A DNA stretch of 54,977 bases from an uncultured Bacteroidales bacterium (GTDB lineage Bacteria; Bacteroidota; Bacteroidia; Bacteroidales; Muribaculaceae): assembly GCA_902776955.1 (NCBI GenBank), contig CACYSG010000009.1, forward strand, positions 1 to 54,977, in the 5' to 3' direction. This document shows, in pieces, positions 16,480-25,710 of this stretch. The notes under the pieces were generated by a model. The model was not told the origin of the DNA, did not search any database, and saw only the letters and a program-made list of their open reading frames with translations. The translations under genes were made by a program, and so were the position numbers. Numbering within the stretch: position 1 is the stretch's first letter; every line of letters begins with the position of its first letter.

Positions 16480-17947
16480 GGTCTGTCAAGATTTTATAGA
16501 TTTGTTCCATATCAACGTACCGGCGCACGTGGGCCGCCAGTTTGTCGTATTGTTCCTCCTTGAATGCGGCATAGTCAAAGGGGGCTTCACTCTCAGCGAT
16601 TTTGTCCTTGAACGGCTCCAGCACAAAGTCCACAAACGCCGTATTGTCGAGGATGCCGTGGACATAGGTGCCCATGCACTTGCCATCGACGATATAGCCG
16701 TCCTCGCGTCCGTCATTGAGGTGCAGCAACGGCGAGGGATGAGCGTCGCCAGCGGGACGGGTCTCACCCTGATGGATTTCGTAGCCCTGGCCGTACTGGC
16801 AGGTGACTTGGCGCGTCTGCTTGTCGCCGTTCATCGTCGTGGTGATGGGCAGCAGTCCCAAGCCCGGCAACCGCTCGATATCGCCCTCGACATGGTCGGG
16901 GTCAAGCACTTCCACACCCATCATCTGGTAGCCGCCACAGATGCCCAACACCGCCGCTCCCTCGCGATGGGCACGGATAATGGCCTGGGCACAGCCGTTG
17001 CGGCGCAATTCATACAGGTCATGCAAGGTCGATTTGGTGCCCGGCAGGATAATGATGTCGGCTTTCTTGATATCCTCGGTATTGTTGGTGTAGAACAAGT
17101 GAACCCGCGGGTCACGTTCCAGCGCGTCAAAGTCGGTATAATTGGACAGGTGCCGCAGCATGACCACGGCCACGTTGACCTTGCCTCGCTCGGCCTGCAT
17201 CGACTTCTGGGCCAGCGCCACGCTGTCTTCCTCCTCGATGTAAATGTCTTTATAATAAGGGATAACGCCCAACACGGGAATGCCGCAAATGTCCTCCAGC
17301 ATCTTGCGCCCCTCGTCAAACAGGCGCATATCGCCACGGAACTTGTTGATGATAATGCCCTTGATGAGACGGCGATCCTCGGGCGACTGCAATGCGATGC
17401 TGCCATAGACCGAAGCAAACACCCCGCCGCGGTCGATATCACCCACCAGGATAACGTCGGCACGGGCATGGCGCGCCATGGGCAGGTTCACCAAGTCGGT
17501 ATCTTTCAAGTTAATCTCCGAGATGCTACCGGCTCCCTCCATCACGATGGGATTGAAACGTGAGGCCAGGCGGTCAAAGGCGGCGCAAACCTCACGGCGA
17601 TAGTCAATGTCGGACGAGCCGCGGCGCCAGTAGTCATAAGCGTTCTTGTTGCCGATGGGCTTGCCGTGCAGGATGACCTGCGAAGTGTGGTCGGACTGGG
17701 GTTTCAACAACAGCGGATTCATGTCGGTGTGGCAGGGAATACCTGCGGCCTCGGCTTGAACCGCCTGAGCACGACCAATCTCAAAGCCCTCGGGCGTGGC
17801 AAAGGAGTTCAGCGCCATGTTTTGGGCCTTGAAGGGGGCTGGAGTATAGCCGTCCTGCTTGAAAATGCGGCAGAAAGCCGCGGCGACGACGCTCTTGCCC
17901 ACGTCGCTGCCCGTGCCGGCAAACATGATGGGATGTAATCGCTTCAT
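16472..17947 (-). CDS. cbiP: Cobyric acid synthase (CbiP/CobQ)
   Basis: Amidates side chains b, d, e and g of adenosylcobyrinic a,c-diamide using glutamine and ATP. The 491 residues have the N-terminal P-loop GTGSDVGKSVVAAAFCRI, DRGGVFAS, GTKSTLHDL and the glutamine amidotransferase nucleophile loop GICGGYQMMG, with the His of GTYVHGILDN. Length is normal. It overlaps the upstream pduO-type gene by four bases (ATGA). Confidence 0.95.
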   Translation of the reverse strand: MKRLHPIMFAGTGSDVGKSVVAAAFCRIFKQDGYTPAPFKAQNMALNSFATPEGFEIGRAQAVQAEAAGIPCHTDMNPLLLKPQSDHTSQVILHGKPIGNKNAYDYWRRGSSDIDYRREVCAAFDRLASRFNPIVMEGAGSISEINLKDTDLVNLPMARHARADVILVGDIDRGGVFASVYGSIALQSPEDRRLIKGIIINKFRGDMRLFDEGRKMLEDICGIPVLGVIPYYKDIYIEEEDSVALAQKSMQAERGKVNVAVVMLRHLSNYTDFDALERDPRVHLFYTNNTEDIKKADIIILPGTKSTLHDLYELRRNGCAQAIIRAHREGAAVLGICGGYQMMGVEVLDPDHVEGDIERLPGLGLLPITTTMNGDKQTRQVTCQYGQGYEIHQGETRPAGDAHPSPLLHLNDGREDGYIVDGKCMGTYVHGILDNTAFVDFVLEPFKDKIAESEAPFDYAAFKEEQYDKLAAHVRRYVDMEQIYKILTDHD

Positions 17948-18450
17948 TCTTTCTCGTTGGCTAAGACAAACAGATAGTCGGACAAGCGGTTCATCATCAC
18001 CAGCACCTCCCCGTCAACGGGATGGTCACGATGCAACGACCACAAGCGGCGTTCCACGGTGCGCGCCTGCGTGCGGGCTAAATGGACAAACGCGGACAAT
18101 TTGGACCCTCCACCAGGCACGACAAAACCACCCTGATAATCGGAACGGTCGATGGCCTGCTCTAACTGTGCGGTAATTTCCGCAGCATGGAGCTCGCGGG
18201 GATTGACGCCGCCCTCGGGCGTGGCGATGTGGCTCATGACCGTCATCAGCTCGCGCTGCACGGCATGAATGAGTTGCCGGGACGCCATGTCTTGCGTCTC
18301 ATTGAGCATTGACCGCACGACGCCCAAGTAGGCGTTCAACTGGTCTATCTGCCCGTTGGTCTCGATGCGCGGGTCGTCTTTTGGAACCCTCACACCGTCC
18401 CTCAGGCTCGTCATGCCCTCGTCCCCGGTTTTGGTATATATCTGTTTCAT
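17944..18450 (-). CDS. ATP:cob(I)alamin adenosyltransferase, PduO type
   Basis: Transfers the adenosyl group of ATP to the reduced cobalt. The 168-residue protein begins IYTKTGDEGMTSL, the PduO/MMAB N-terminal ATP motif, and holds GGFVVPGGGSKLSAFVHLARTQARTVERR and MNRLSDYLFVLA, the cobalamin-side helix motifs. It is not the CobA/BtuR P-loop type. Start codon ATG overlaps nothing upstream; 51 bases with one palindromic repeat separate it from cbiA. Confidence 0.93.
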   Translation of the reverse strand: MKQIYTKTGDEGMTSLRDGVRVPKDDPRIETNGQIDQLNAYLGVVRSMLNETQDMASRQLIHAVQRELMTVMSHIATPEGGVNPRELHAAEITAQLEQAIDRSDYQGGFVVPGGGSKLSAFVHLARTQARTVERRLWSLHRDHPVDGEVLVMMNRLSDYLFVLANEKE

Positions 18451-18465
18451 GATTAGTTTCCTTTA

Positions 18466-18492
18466 ATGTAGAGACGCAAAATCTTGCGTCTC
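18466..18492. repeat. Single copy of the GAGACGCAAA palindromic repeat
   Basis: GAGACGCAAA and TTGCGTCTC arms (18471-18492) form a hairpin in the spacer between cbiA and the adenosyltransferase gene. It is preceded by TGTA, like the copies in the array at 49.3-49.7 kb. Confidence 0.85.
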
Positions 18493-18501
18493 CATCGACC
18501 G

Positions 18502-19770
18502 CTAGATGTTTATTTGATACAAATGCGTGTAACTGGCTAAAACATTTTTATAGCGGATAACAGGCGTGGGCACCGGTTCCCCCTTAGCGTTATAGACCTG
18601 AGCCGCAGATCTCGGCGGCTCACCCAGGAATTGCGTGTAGTGGAACTCGTGCCCGCGGTATTCCTTGCCATCGAGCATGAAACGGCGGTAGCCCAGCGAC
18701 AGTTTGCGGTCTTCCTTACGGGCCGTAATGCTGTAGGGCAGCACGCCGCACATGGGAAACTCACCCTCGTCGGTAATGATTGTCTCGCACAGGTACATCA
18801 TCCCGCCACATTCGGCAATGATGCGACCGCCACGCTCGGCATACCGCTTGATGGCACGCCTCGTCGCCTCGGCTCCGACCAAGGCCTCCAGATGCTTCTC
18901 GGGGTATCCACCTGGCAGATACAGCAAATCGACACCGTCAAGGCACGGCACATCCTTCTCCGGGTCAAAGAAAGTCACGCCGGGCAGCGAGTCGATATTC
19001 TCTTGATAGATAAACGAGAACGACTCATCGTTGCGGGCAATCAAGGTTCGCTGAGTGCTGTTTTCCTCTTTGCAAGATATTGAAGATGAGGAATTATCGG
19101 CTGCTCTCGCTTCATTTGCCAGTTCTAACAGCCGCTGCCATCTCACATGCTTGTCAAGCAGTTCTACCAGGCGTTTGCTTTCGGCACGCTCGCTGAAGTC
19201 CAGCCCCAGGTAGCGCGACCCCTGCTCCAGGGACGCATCTTTGGGCAAGTAGCCCAAACATTCGACCTCCAAGTCCTCACACACCTGCTGCAGCATGGAA
19301 AAATGCCTTGCCGACCCCACGCGGTTGAAAATCACGCCAGCGATGCGGACATCCTTGCTGAAGTTGACAAAGCCCGAGATGAGCGCTGCCGTCGAATAGG
19401 CCGCCGACTTGGCGTCCACCACCAGCACCACAGGCAAGCCCAGCACCCGGGAAACCTCGGCCGACGAGCCCTTATCGCGGTCATAGCCGTCAAACAGGCC
19501 CATCATCCCCTCGACAAGACACACATCAGCATCCTTGCCATAACGGCCGAACAATTCCCGCACATGCTCAGGCGTCGCCATAAACGTGTCCAGGTTGACG
19601 CTCGGTCGCCCGCACACCGCCTCATGGAACTTCGTGTCAATATAATCCGGCCCACACTTGAACGGCTGCACCCTATACCCCTTGAGGGCATAAAGCGCCA
19701 TCAACCCCCGAGCAACCGTCGTCTTGCCCGACCCACTCGCAGGAGCCCCTATCACAAAACCTCTTGCCAT
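18502..19770 (-). CDS. cbiA: Cobyrinic acid a,c-diamide synthase (CbiA/CobB)
   Basis: Amidates the a and c side chains of (cobalt-)cobyrinic acid. 422 residues: N-terminal P-loop IGAPASGSGKTTVARGLM, DCG-like segment YIDTKFHEAVCGRPSVNLD, EGMMGLFDGYD, then the glutamine amidotransferase half with LLYLPGGYPEKH and AECGGMMYLCE. A low-similarity linker (NEARAADNSSSSISCKEEN) joins the halves. A minus-strand TAAATTTG at 19783-19790 is the likely -7 box of the run cbiA to cbiB. Confidence 0.94.
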   Translation of the reverse strand: MARGFVIGAPASGSGKTTVARGLMALYALKGYRVQPFKCGPDYIDTKFHEAVCGRPSVNLDTFMATPEHVRELFGRYGKDADVCLVEGMMGLFDGYDRDKGSSAEVSRVLGLPVVLVVDAKSAAYSTAALISGFVNFSKDVRIAGVIFNRVGSARHFSMLQQVCEDLEVECLGYLPKDASLEQGSRYLGLDFSERAESKRLVELLDKHVRWQRLLELANEARAADNSSSSISCKEENSTQRTLIARNDESFSFIYQENIDSLPGVTFFDPEKDVPCLDGVDLLYLPGGYPEKHLEALVGAEATRRAIKRYAERGGRIIAECGGMMYLCETIITDEGEFPMCGVLPYSITARKEDRKLSLGYRRFMLDGKEYRGHEFHYTQFLGEPPRSAAQVYNAKGEPVPTPVIRYKNVLASYTHLYQINI

Positions 19771-19782
19771 GATTCAAAAGCG

Positions 19783-19790
19783 CAAATTTA
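19783..19790 (-). promoter_or_regulatory. Probable -7 element of cbiA
   Basis: Minus strand TAAATTTG, 13 bases before the start codon. No TTTG at the usual upstream distance. The rest of the 19771-20043 spacer shows no B12-box, no RNA gene and no clear repeat. Confidence 0.45.
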
Positions 19791-20043
19791 CACATATTTT
19801 TTCTAACCTCACCCCTCTTTCCCCTATAGTTTTAGATAATAATGGCAACTTGGAGAGAATCTGGCGGGCTGTAACCTGCAGCAGTGCGGTTGGAGTGTGG
19901 ACTGGGGGCGATAGGGGTTCTTGGGGTCTTATAACAAACGTGAAAAAGTGAAAAAATTGGTTTTATTTTATGGGGATTTGGGCAAGATTGCGTAATTTCG
20001 CAGGTCTTTGCGGTTGAAAAAACCGCTCAAATTACAGAAATTA

Positions 20044-20694
20044 ATGAGACCAATAACCAATATATTGCTTGTGCTGGCACTGATTTGCTATGTGTTCCTG
20101 CCGTTCTATGCCTTGTCGCTTAACGGCACGGTCACGGGCCTGGCGTTCACTGCCGGCACCATCACCCAATCCTTGTCGCTGGGCAACGTGCTGCTGGCAT
20201 TGCTGCCGTTTATCGCCTGCTTTGGCGCCGTCATGATGAATTGCCTGAAGAGCCGCTGGTGGGTCATCGGGACCATCGCCTGCATCGTGGTCTGGCTGTG
20301 GTTCTACATGCACACCAACAGCTATCACGACATCGTTCTCCAGCATGCGCCCGAAGTCACTCCCGACAATGACCTGGGCGAAGGGTTCTCTATCATCGGA
20401 TTGGGCATCGGTTATCAGATTTCGTTTGTCCTGGTTGCCCTGTCGCTGCTATCGGCCCTTGTCTCGCTACTGCCGTTCAAGTTCAACGAGACCATCGAAA
20501 AGGCTGTTGACGACACCTTTGAGGACGGGCGCCGGCACGTGCGCAAGGAGTTCAAACGCCTGGAGAGTGCCCACAAGAGCCACAAAACGAAACAAACTCC
20601 CAAACAGGACACTTCTACCCCACCCCTGCAGGAAGAAAGCACGCCCCCTCCCATCGAGGACAAGGAAGACCCCACACGCTTCATGCCCAAGTAA
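20044..20694 (+). CDS. Unidentified membrane protein with a polar C-terminal tail
   Basis: 216 residues from ATG 20044 (a TTG at 20008 is less likely). I see about four membrane segments: residues 6-26, 46-66, 73-90 and about 118-142. The tail that follows is charged (EDGRRHVRKEFKRLESAHKS) and then Pro/Thr-rich with many lysines. No known domain recognised. It stands alone between cbiA and a minus-strand lipoprotein. Confidence 0.75.
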   Translation: MRPITNILLVLALICYVFLPFYALSLNGTVTGLAFTAGTITQSLSLGNVLLALLPFIACFGAVMMNCLKSRWWVIGTIACIVVWLWFYMHTNSYHDIVLQHAPEVTPDNDLGEGFSIIGLGIGYQISFVLVALSLLSALVSLLPFKFNETIEKAVDDTFEDGRRHVRKEFKRLESAHKSHKTKQTPKQDTSTPPLQEESTPPPIEDKEDPTRFMPK

Positions 20695-20770
20695 TCGGCA
20701 TTACCCGGCATCTTTTCAGTTATTTATTTCTCAGTCAGTGATTCCCGTCCTGGTTGCCGTATCGAAACGG

Positions 20771-21298
20771 TCAATTGTCAGGATGGTGCATGTCGATGCG
20801 ACGGAACGTGATCGGCGTAGTCACGCGCAAGGTGTTGCGGTTGGCCCCGTAGAAGAGGACACGGCCGGCCAGCACGTCATAGCGGGCCAGCACGCCATGG
20901 ACATTCTTGTACACCAGGTCGCCCAGCCAGATGTAGGCCTGCTTGAGGTCAACGCTGTAGAGCAGTTCCCACTTGGCGGTGAATTCACCCTGCCACAGCA
21001 GCTGCCACTCGTCGTGCTCGGGGATGCCGTCTTCCGAAATACTGGTGCGTATCAACTCGTTGTAATATCCCCAAACGGTGCTATCCTCGGTATTGAAGGT
21101 GTAGTACATCTCGATGAAATTATCGTCACCGTCATACTGATATACCCACTCACCGTCCATGTACTTTTTGTACTGATCCTGCAACTCCACACTCTCGAGC
21201 GTGGTCCAGTCGGTCTCGATGACCGTATGGTCGCCTTCACAGGCCACCAGCCCGATCATTACAGCAACAACCAGTAGTAACTTAGAAAACTGTTTCAT
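20771..21298 (-). CDS. Unidentified lipoprotein
   Basis: 175 residues with an SPII signal MKQFSKLLLVVAVMIGLVACEGD; the Cys at position 20 is the lipidation site. The mature part is acidic and aromatic (GEWVYQYDGDDNFIEMYYTFN, YYNELI), resembling the lipocalin-like small lipoproteins common in Bacteroidales, but I cannot assign a family. It follows nothing on its strand; the TonB-type receptor gene lies downstream on the same strand after 130 bases. Confidence 0.75.
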   Translation of the reverse strand: MKQFSKLLLVVAVMIGLVACEGDHTVIETDWTTLESVELQDQYKKYMDGEWVYQYDGDDNFIEMYYTFNTEDSTVWGYYNELIRTSISEDGIPEHDEWQLLWQGEFTAKWELLYSVDLKQAYIWLGDLVYKNVHGVLARYDVLAGRVLFYGANRNTLRVTTPITFRRIDMHHPDN

Positions 21299-21348
21299 GA
21301 TGCATCAATCTTTTTACTCACAACGCAAAGCACTTTGTAATCATGTCG

Positions 21349-21356
21349 CAAATTTA
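21349..21356 (-). promoter_or_regulatory. Probable -7 element of the lipoprotein gene
   Basis: Minus strand TAAATTTG, 51 bases before the ATG at 21298. It lies in the 131-base gap to the receptor gene, which ends at 21430. Confidence 0.4.
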
Positions 21357-21429
21357 TAAAATAACCCGGACATTTCATCGAATATCCGGGCTATTTCTAA
21401 TCTCTATTTTTTTCTAACCTAAAAAATCA

Positions 21430-24024
21430 TCAATTTCCTCCCCTGCCGCCACCGGGCGTGTTGCCAGCGCCAGCAGCGCCAGTGGCGCCGCCGCTATTCT
21501 GCTTGCTGTTGCCGATGAGGTCGTCGTTCTCGATGGTCTTGCTGGTCTTCTTGACCGAGGTCTTGAGCGAGCCGAAGCGGTAGCTTACCGTGAGGACAAA
21601 CTGCCGTGACCATCGTCTGTTCTCGGAGCTGGACCAACCTGTCACGTCGCCCTGGGTGGTATAGGACTTGTAGGTCATGGCATTACTGAAGGGGTTTGCC
21701 GCCATGAGCTGCACCGTCAAGCGGTCCTCCTTGAGGAAGGAGCGCTGCAGGCTCAAGCCGTGGAAGTTGATAGAACCCGAGTGGCCATAAACACTCGAGA
21801 TGCCGCCACACCACATGCCGACGTAGGCCGAAGCCTGCAGTTTCCACGGCAGATACTGAGTGATGTTGGCAAAGACGCTGCCGTTGAGGCGGTCATTCTT
21901 CAAGTCCAGCTCGCTGCTCTTGTAATAGTCGTAACCGATAGAGCCGTTAAGCATGAGGTTGGTCTTCTGGAACGCCATCCACTGGACGAAAGCCGACAAC
22001 GAGGTGGAGTAGGTCTTGAGCGTGTTGGCATAGGTGGACACCTGCACCAGTCCCTCGGTCCATTTCACGGCCGAAATGCCGTTGCGGCTGAACTGGAACC
22101 GCGGGGTGAGGTTGAAGGTCAATTTGGCACCCACACGCATGTAAGTCAGGCTCACCGAATGATAGTGCACACTACCCAAGCCGACGTTACCGAAGGAACG
22201 GCTGGTGGGACTCTCGACCACGGCAGGGTTCAGATAACTGATGTTGGGACGGTTGATGCTGGCGGCATACGATAACTTGAGGCTGTTAGCCCAGTCAAAC
22301 TGGTAACGTACGCTGGCACTGGGCACCCAATCATTGAGATGGGCGTCAAAAGTGGGCTGCTCCCCGTTGGGATAACTGGCGCGCAGGTAGCTGTGCTCGT
22401 AACGCAGGCCGGCACGGGCACTCCACGGGCCGCTGGCAAAGGTGTAGCTCAAATAGGCAGCCCCCACCTGGGTGATGTGCCTGAAACGCAGGTCGGTATC
22501 GGCATCAGTGCCCAGATAATCAAGCACATTGTGGCTACGGTTCATGCGGTAGATGTACTTGACACCGGTCTCGAGGGTGTGCTTCGGAGCCAACGGACGC
22601 GTCCAGTCAAGCTGGAAGGTGTGCTCGTTGAAGTTCTCCTTAGCGTTCTGGTCAATGCCCGTATAGGGCACCGGCATGTTGAACATGTCGATATATTGCG
22701 AGTTGTCAATGCTCTTGCCGCGCGTAGCCGAGAGCATGTAGCTCAGCGTGATGGCTTCGCCCTTGCGGCGGGTGAGACGCTGGTAGTCCAGGCGTCCGTC
22801 CATACTGTAGTAGTCGTTCTTGGAATTGCTGCCCATGCTGTAACTGTAGATGCGATTGCCTGCTGCATCGCGCATGAGCGTGCTGGACATGCCGCCAACG
22901 CCGTAGTCATAGGCATAACCGCTCAGCGAGAGCGAGACAAGGTTCAGCGAGTCGGGTTCCCAACTGGCGCTCATGGTGCCGACGTGGGCAGTCGTCTTGT
23001 CCATGTCCATGAGGCTGTTCGCCTCCAGTTCTGCGCCGCTGTCGGTATAACGTGAGAACGAATTGGTGATGGACCTCGCCTTGGATCTCGCGATATGTCC
23101 GTTGTCGTGCTGGAAGCTATAGTCGATCGAGGTCACCACCTTGTCAATCTGGGTAGTCAAGTTCAACGAACCTCCACCAGCGGCATACTGGTTGACCATT
23201 GCCGAAGCCATACCCGAGACGCCCTTGATGCTCGAGTGGTCGGCCATGACGATGTTGAGGATGACGGTTGTGCCCTCGGCATCATACTTGGCGCCGGGCT
23301 CGGTAATCACCTCGATGCGCTTGACGCTGCTGGCGGGCATGGCCTTGAGCAGATCCTTGGCATTGCGCGACAGCGACGGGTCGGGGTGGCCGTTGCGGAA
23401 AATCTTGAAATTGGTCTGACCGTTCACGCGGATTTCGTCGCTGGCATCGACGCTCACCATCGGCACCTTGCGCAGCATCGTCAGCACGTTGTTGGTCTTG
23501 CTGTCGGCATCGGCCTCGACATTGTAACCGATGCGGTCCACCTCCTGCTTGATGAGCTGGCGCTGGGCAGTAACCTCGATGCCATCCAGCTGGATGTTGT
23601 CAAACACGCTCAGCAGCGAGTCGTTCACCCAATCCTCGTCATCGCTGCCCACCCGGGCTCTCTCACGCACCATAATCATGGGGAACTCATAGCCCATCTG
23701 AGTGAATTTGCCATCCAGCGTGTCGCCGCGCAGCGTGGCTGTATAGGCGGCATACATATCAGGAAAGCCGATTGTCAGCTTCTCGCCTTTGAGCGAGGCC
23801 TGAGCCTGGTAGTCATGGAGTCCCTGTTCAGGGATGTCAAGCGTTGCGTTGATACCTTTTTCCGTCTGCTGCAATGTCAGCGTCATTTTGAGGGAGAACT
23901 GCTGCACCGTGAGGGTACCGTTCCATTTCCCATCATAATTCTGTTCCTGGGCCAGTGCCGTCATGCCGCACGTTAACAACAGCACCACAAGCATCAGGCG
24001 TTTAAAGAATTCTCGTTTCATCAT
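21430..24024 (-). CDS. Outer-membrane beta-barrel receptor (TonB-dependent family) with an unusual N-terminal domain
   Basis: About 864 residues. ATG 24024 (MMKREFFKRLMLVVLLLTCG) gives a signal peptide; an in-frame TTG further upstream does not. After the signal comes a domain of about 100 residues (YDGKWNGTLTVQQFSLKMTL...) of the small beta-barrel type often found in front of secreted hydrolases, where the usual carboxypeptidase-regulatory-like domain would be. A plug domain follows (RIGYNVEADADSKTNNVLTMLRKVPMVSVD, VNGQTNFKIFRNGHPDPS, RIEVITEPGAKYDAEG), then a long barrel. The C-terminus is Gly-rich. No partner SusD gene is adjacent, so substrate is unknown. Confidence 0.82.
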   Translation of the reverse strand: MMKREFFKRLMLVVLLLTCGMTALAQEQNYDGKWNGTLTVQQFSLKMTLTLQQTEKGINATLDIPEQGLHDYQAQASLKGEKLTIGFPDMYAAYTATLRGDTLDGKFTQMGYEFPMIMVRERARVGSDDEDWVNDSLLSVFDNIQLDGIEVTAQRQLIKQEVDRIGYNVEADADSKTNNVLTMLRKVPMVSVDASDEIRVNGQTNFKIFRNGHPDPSLSRNAKDLLKAMPASSVKRIEVITEPGAKYDAEGTTVILNIVMADHSSIKGVSGMASAMVNQYAAGGGSLNLTTQIDKVVTSIDYSFQHDNGHIARSKARSITNSFSRYTDSGAELEANSLMDMDKTTAHVGTMSASWEPDSLNLVSLSLSGYAYDYGVGGMSSTLMRDAAGNRIYSYSMGSNSKNDYYSMDGRLDYQRLTRRKGEAITLSYMLSATRGKSIDNSQYIDMFNMPVPYTGIDQNAKENFNEHTFQLDWTRPLAPKHTLETGVKYIYRMNRSHNVLDYLGTDADTDLRFRHITQVGAAYLSYTFASGPWSARAGLRYEHSYLRASYPNGEQPTFDAHLNDWVPSASVRYQFDWANSLKLSYAASINRPNISYLNPAVVESPTSRSFGNVGLGSVHYHSVSLTYMRVGAKLTFNLTPRFQFSRNGISAVKWTEGLVQVSTYANTLKTYSTSLSAFVQWMAFQKTNLMLNGSIGYDYYKSSELDLKNDRLNGSVFANITQYLPWKLQASAYVGMWCGGISSVYGHSGSINFHGLSLQRSFLKEDRLTVQLMAANPFSNAMTYKSYTTQGDVTGWSSSENRRWSRQFVLTVSYRFGSLKTSVKKTSKTIENDDLIGNSKQNSGGATGAAGAGNTPGGGRGGN

Positions 24025-24096
24025 CTTATTGGGTTTATTGTTTTGTTCTTTTTGACGCGATATTAACACAGATAGTTGCAAGGCTGGATACTTTTT

Positions 24097-24600
24097 TCAA
24101 TTCTCGCGCATAAGTTCTTTGATCTCTCTCACCTCTTCACAATCCCTAGAGGCGCGAAAATAGTACATCACGCATATCATTATACAAATGACGGCACTGA
24201 TAGGATTCGGGTTCTCAAGGCCTCCCATAACAACATAGACGACAGCCAAGCTCAACAATATCAGTATTGTCGTAAAAATAGCCAGTTTCTTCCTTTGCTT
24301 GTCATTCACCCTCAGGAGTTCGTTTACGTCTTGGGCTTTGCTCATTTGGGAATTAAACTGGTTTGACAGCCAGAGTTGGATGAGTAATAACAGCACCACG
24401 CCGGCTGACCCACAAACCTTTAAAACATTAGACTGAACCTTCGCGAAAGAAACGGTCATCAACAGTAGTACTATCAGGACAATACCAAGGATTGTTATCC
24501 ACATGCTTTGCTTGGCGGCACGGCCACACTTCTCGATTGACATCTCGAACAGTTCCTGAATGCGCTGTTCTTTCTCGGTTTTGATTGCTGATGTTTCCAT
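24097..24600 (-). CDS. Unidentified four-segment membrane protein
   Basis: 167 residues. A charged N-terminus (METSAIKTEKEQRIQELFEM) is followed by two hydrophobic segments (about 33-52 and 61-80), a polar loop with KDxQRKKL-like charge, and two more segments (about 106-126 and 131-147). The tail is charged. No domain recognised. A promoter with 21-base spacing lies upstream. Confidence 0.72.
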   Translation of the reverse strand: METSAIKTEKEQRIQELFEMSIEKCGRAAKQSMWITILGIVLIVLLLMTVSFAKVQSNVLKVCGSAGVVLLLLIQLWLSNQFNSQMSKAQDVNELLRVNDKQRKKLAIFTTILILLSLAVVYVVMGGLENPNPISAVICIMICVMYYFRASRDCEEVREIKELMREN

Positions 24601-24662
24601 AACTATGAAGTATTTTTAGAGTTATACTACGTTTTCTAGTGTACTACTTAACTAGTACACTG

Positions 24663-24695
24663 CAAAGGTATAACAACTCGTTTCTATTTTCCAAA
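24663..24695 (-). promoter_or_regulatory. Promoter of the four-segment membrane protein gene
   Basis: On the minus strand TTTG (24692-24695) and TATACCTTTGCA with TACCTTTG at 24663-24670, spacing 21 bases. The remaining AT-rich bases to 24856 show no gene. Confidence 0.6.
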
Positions 24696-24856
24696 TTATT
24701 TAACATTTTTTAATGATTTTGTTTGTTTTTACCTATTTTGCTCATTAGACGCAACGGTACGACAAAAAACTACAACGCCACACTGTTTATTTTTCGATTG
24801 GCACAATTATTGTAGCGATATAAGGTGTTTATGAACATCTATAATTGAAAAAAGAC

Positions 24857-25174
24857 ATGTTACTATCAACAACTCCCCAAATTGAGGGTTATCCCATCCG
24901 CGAGTATAAGGGCATTGTCAACGGCGAGACGATCATCGGCGCTAACTTCTTGAAGGACATCATGGCAGGCCTTCGCGACATCGTCGGCGGACGTTCCAAC
25001 AGTTACGAGAAAGTGCTTCGCCAAGCCAAGGACACTGCCTTGTCCGAGATGGTGCAAGACGCCATGCGCGCCGGAGCCAATGCCATCGTCGGCATCGACT
25101 TTGACTACGAGACCATCGGCAAGGACGGCTCCATGCTCATGGTCGCCGTCAGCGGCACGGCCGTCGTCATCTGA
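24857..25174 (+). CDS. YbjQ/UPF0145 family protein
   Basis: 105 residues starting at ATG 24857 ([19 protein letters not shown]), which matches the family N-terminus; a TTG 12 bases upstream adds nothing alike. [29 protein letters not shown] and [12 protein letters not shown] are diagnostic. Members form pentamers and are sometimes called heavy-metal-binding, but the function is unknown. Confidence 0.9.
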   Translation: MLLSTTPQIEGYPIREYKGIVNGETIIGANFLKDIMAGLRDIVGGRSNSYEKVLRQAKDTALSEMVQDAMRAGANAIVGIDFDYETIGKDGSMLMVAVSGTAVVI

Positions 25175-25393
25175 GGCCACGTCAGGACAGGACATAGCAT
25201 CGTGCTTCGCACGGGAAATCAAATGGATTGCCCAGATTTCCAGTGCGGGGCGCGATTATTTTTTATAGTGACAATCCAAGCGATTTTTTACACTTCGGTC
25301 ATAAAGTGACTGAAATATGTTGTTTTTAGTCACAACAGCATCTCCAATAAGGAGTTTTTTTGTAAGTTTGCAGGGAAAAAGCAAAACGTGTAT

Positions 25394-25702
25394 ATGAGAC
25401 ATTTGTTGTATATCGTGGCGATAGCAGCGCTGCTGATGGGTGGATGCTCCGAGAAAAAGTCGCCTCTGGATGCCGAGGCGCGCGACAGTGGCATGAGGGC
25501 CGCTGCGGCGCTGGTGGCGGTGGACCATACCGACACGATGGCGATGGAACGCGCGGTGATTGACGCCAAGGCCAAGCAGAGCATGTATGCGCTCCAGCGC
25601 GATTCGGCGGCAGTGAGGGCATTTGACGAGGCGTTCCGCAGTTACCTCAAGGAGAAAGACCGTTCCCTGTATTTCTCGATTTTTCCCGAAGATAAAGAAT
25701 AA
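25394..25702 (+). CDS. Small unidentified lipoprotein
   Basis: 102 residues from ATG 25394. SPII signal MRHLLYIVAIAALLMGGCSEKK with Cys 18 as the lipid anchor. The rest is Ala-rich and helical (REARDSGMRAAAALVAVDH-like) with no recognised domain. It lies 8 bases before a second lipoprotein gene, so the two are likely co-transcribed. Confidence 0.75.
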   Translation: MRHLLYIVAIAALLMGGCSEKKSPLDAEARDSGMRAAAALVAVDHTDTMAMERAVIDAKAKQSMYALQRDSAAVRAFDEAFRSYLKEKDRSLYFSIFPEDKE

Positions 25703-25710
25703 GACCGACA

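Noticed and set aside
19850-19940. Cobalamin riboswitch near cbiA
   Set aside because: A GC-rich stretch drew attention, but I could not find a B12-box core or the expected stem arrangement on either strand.
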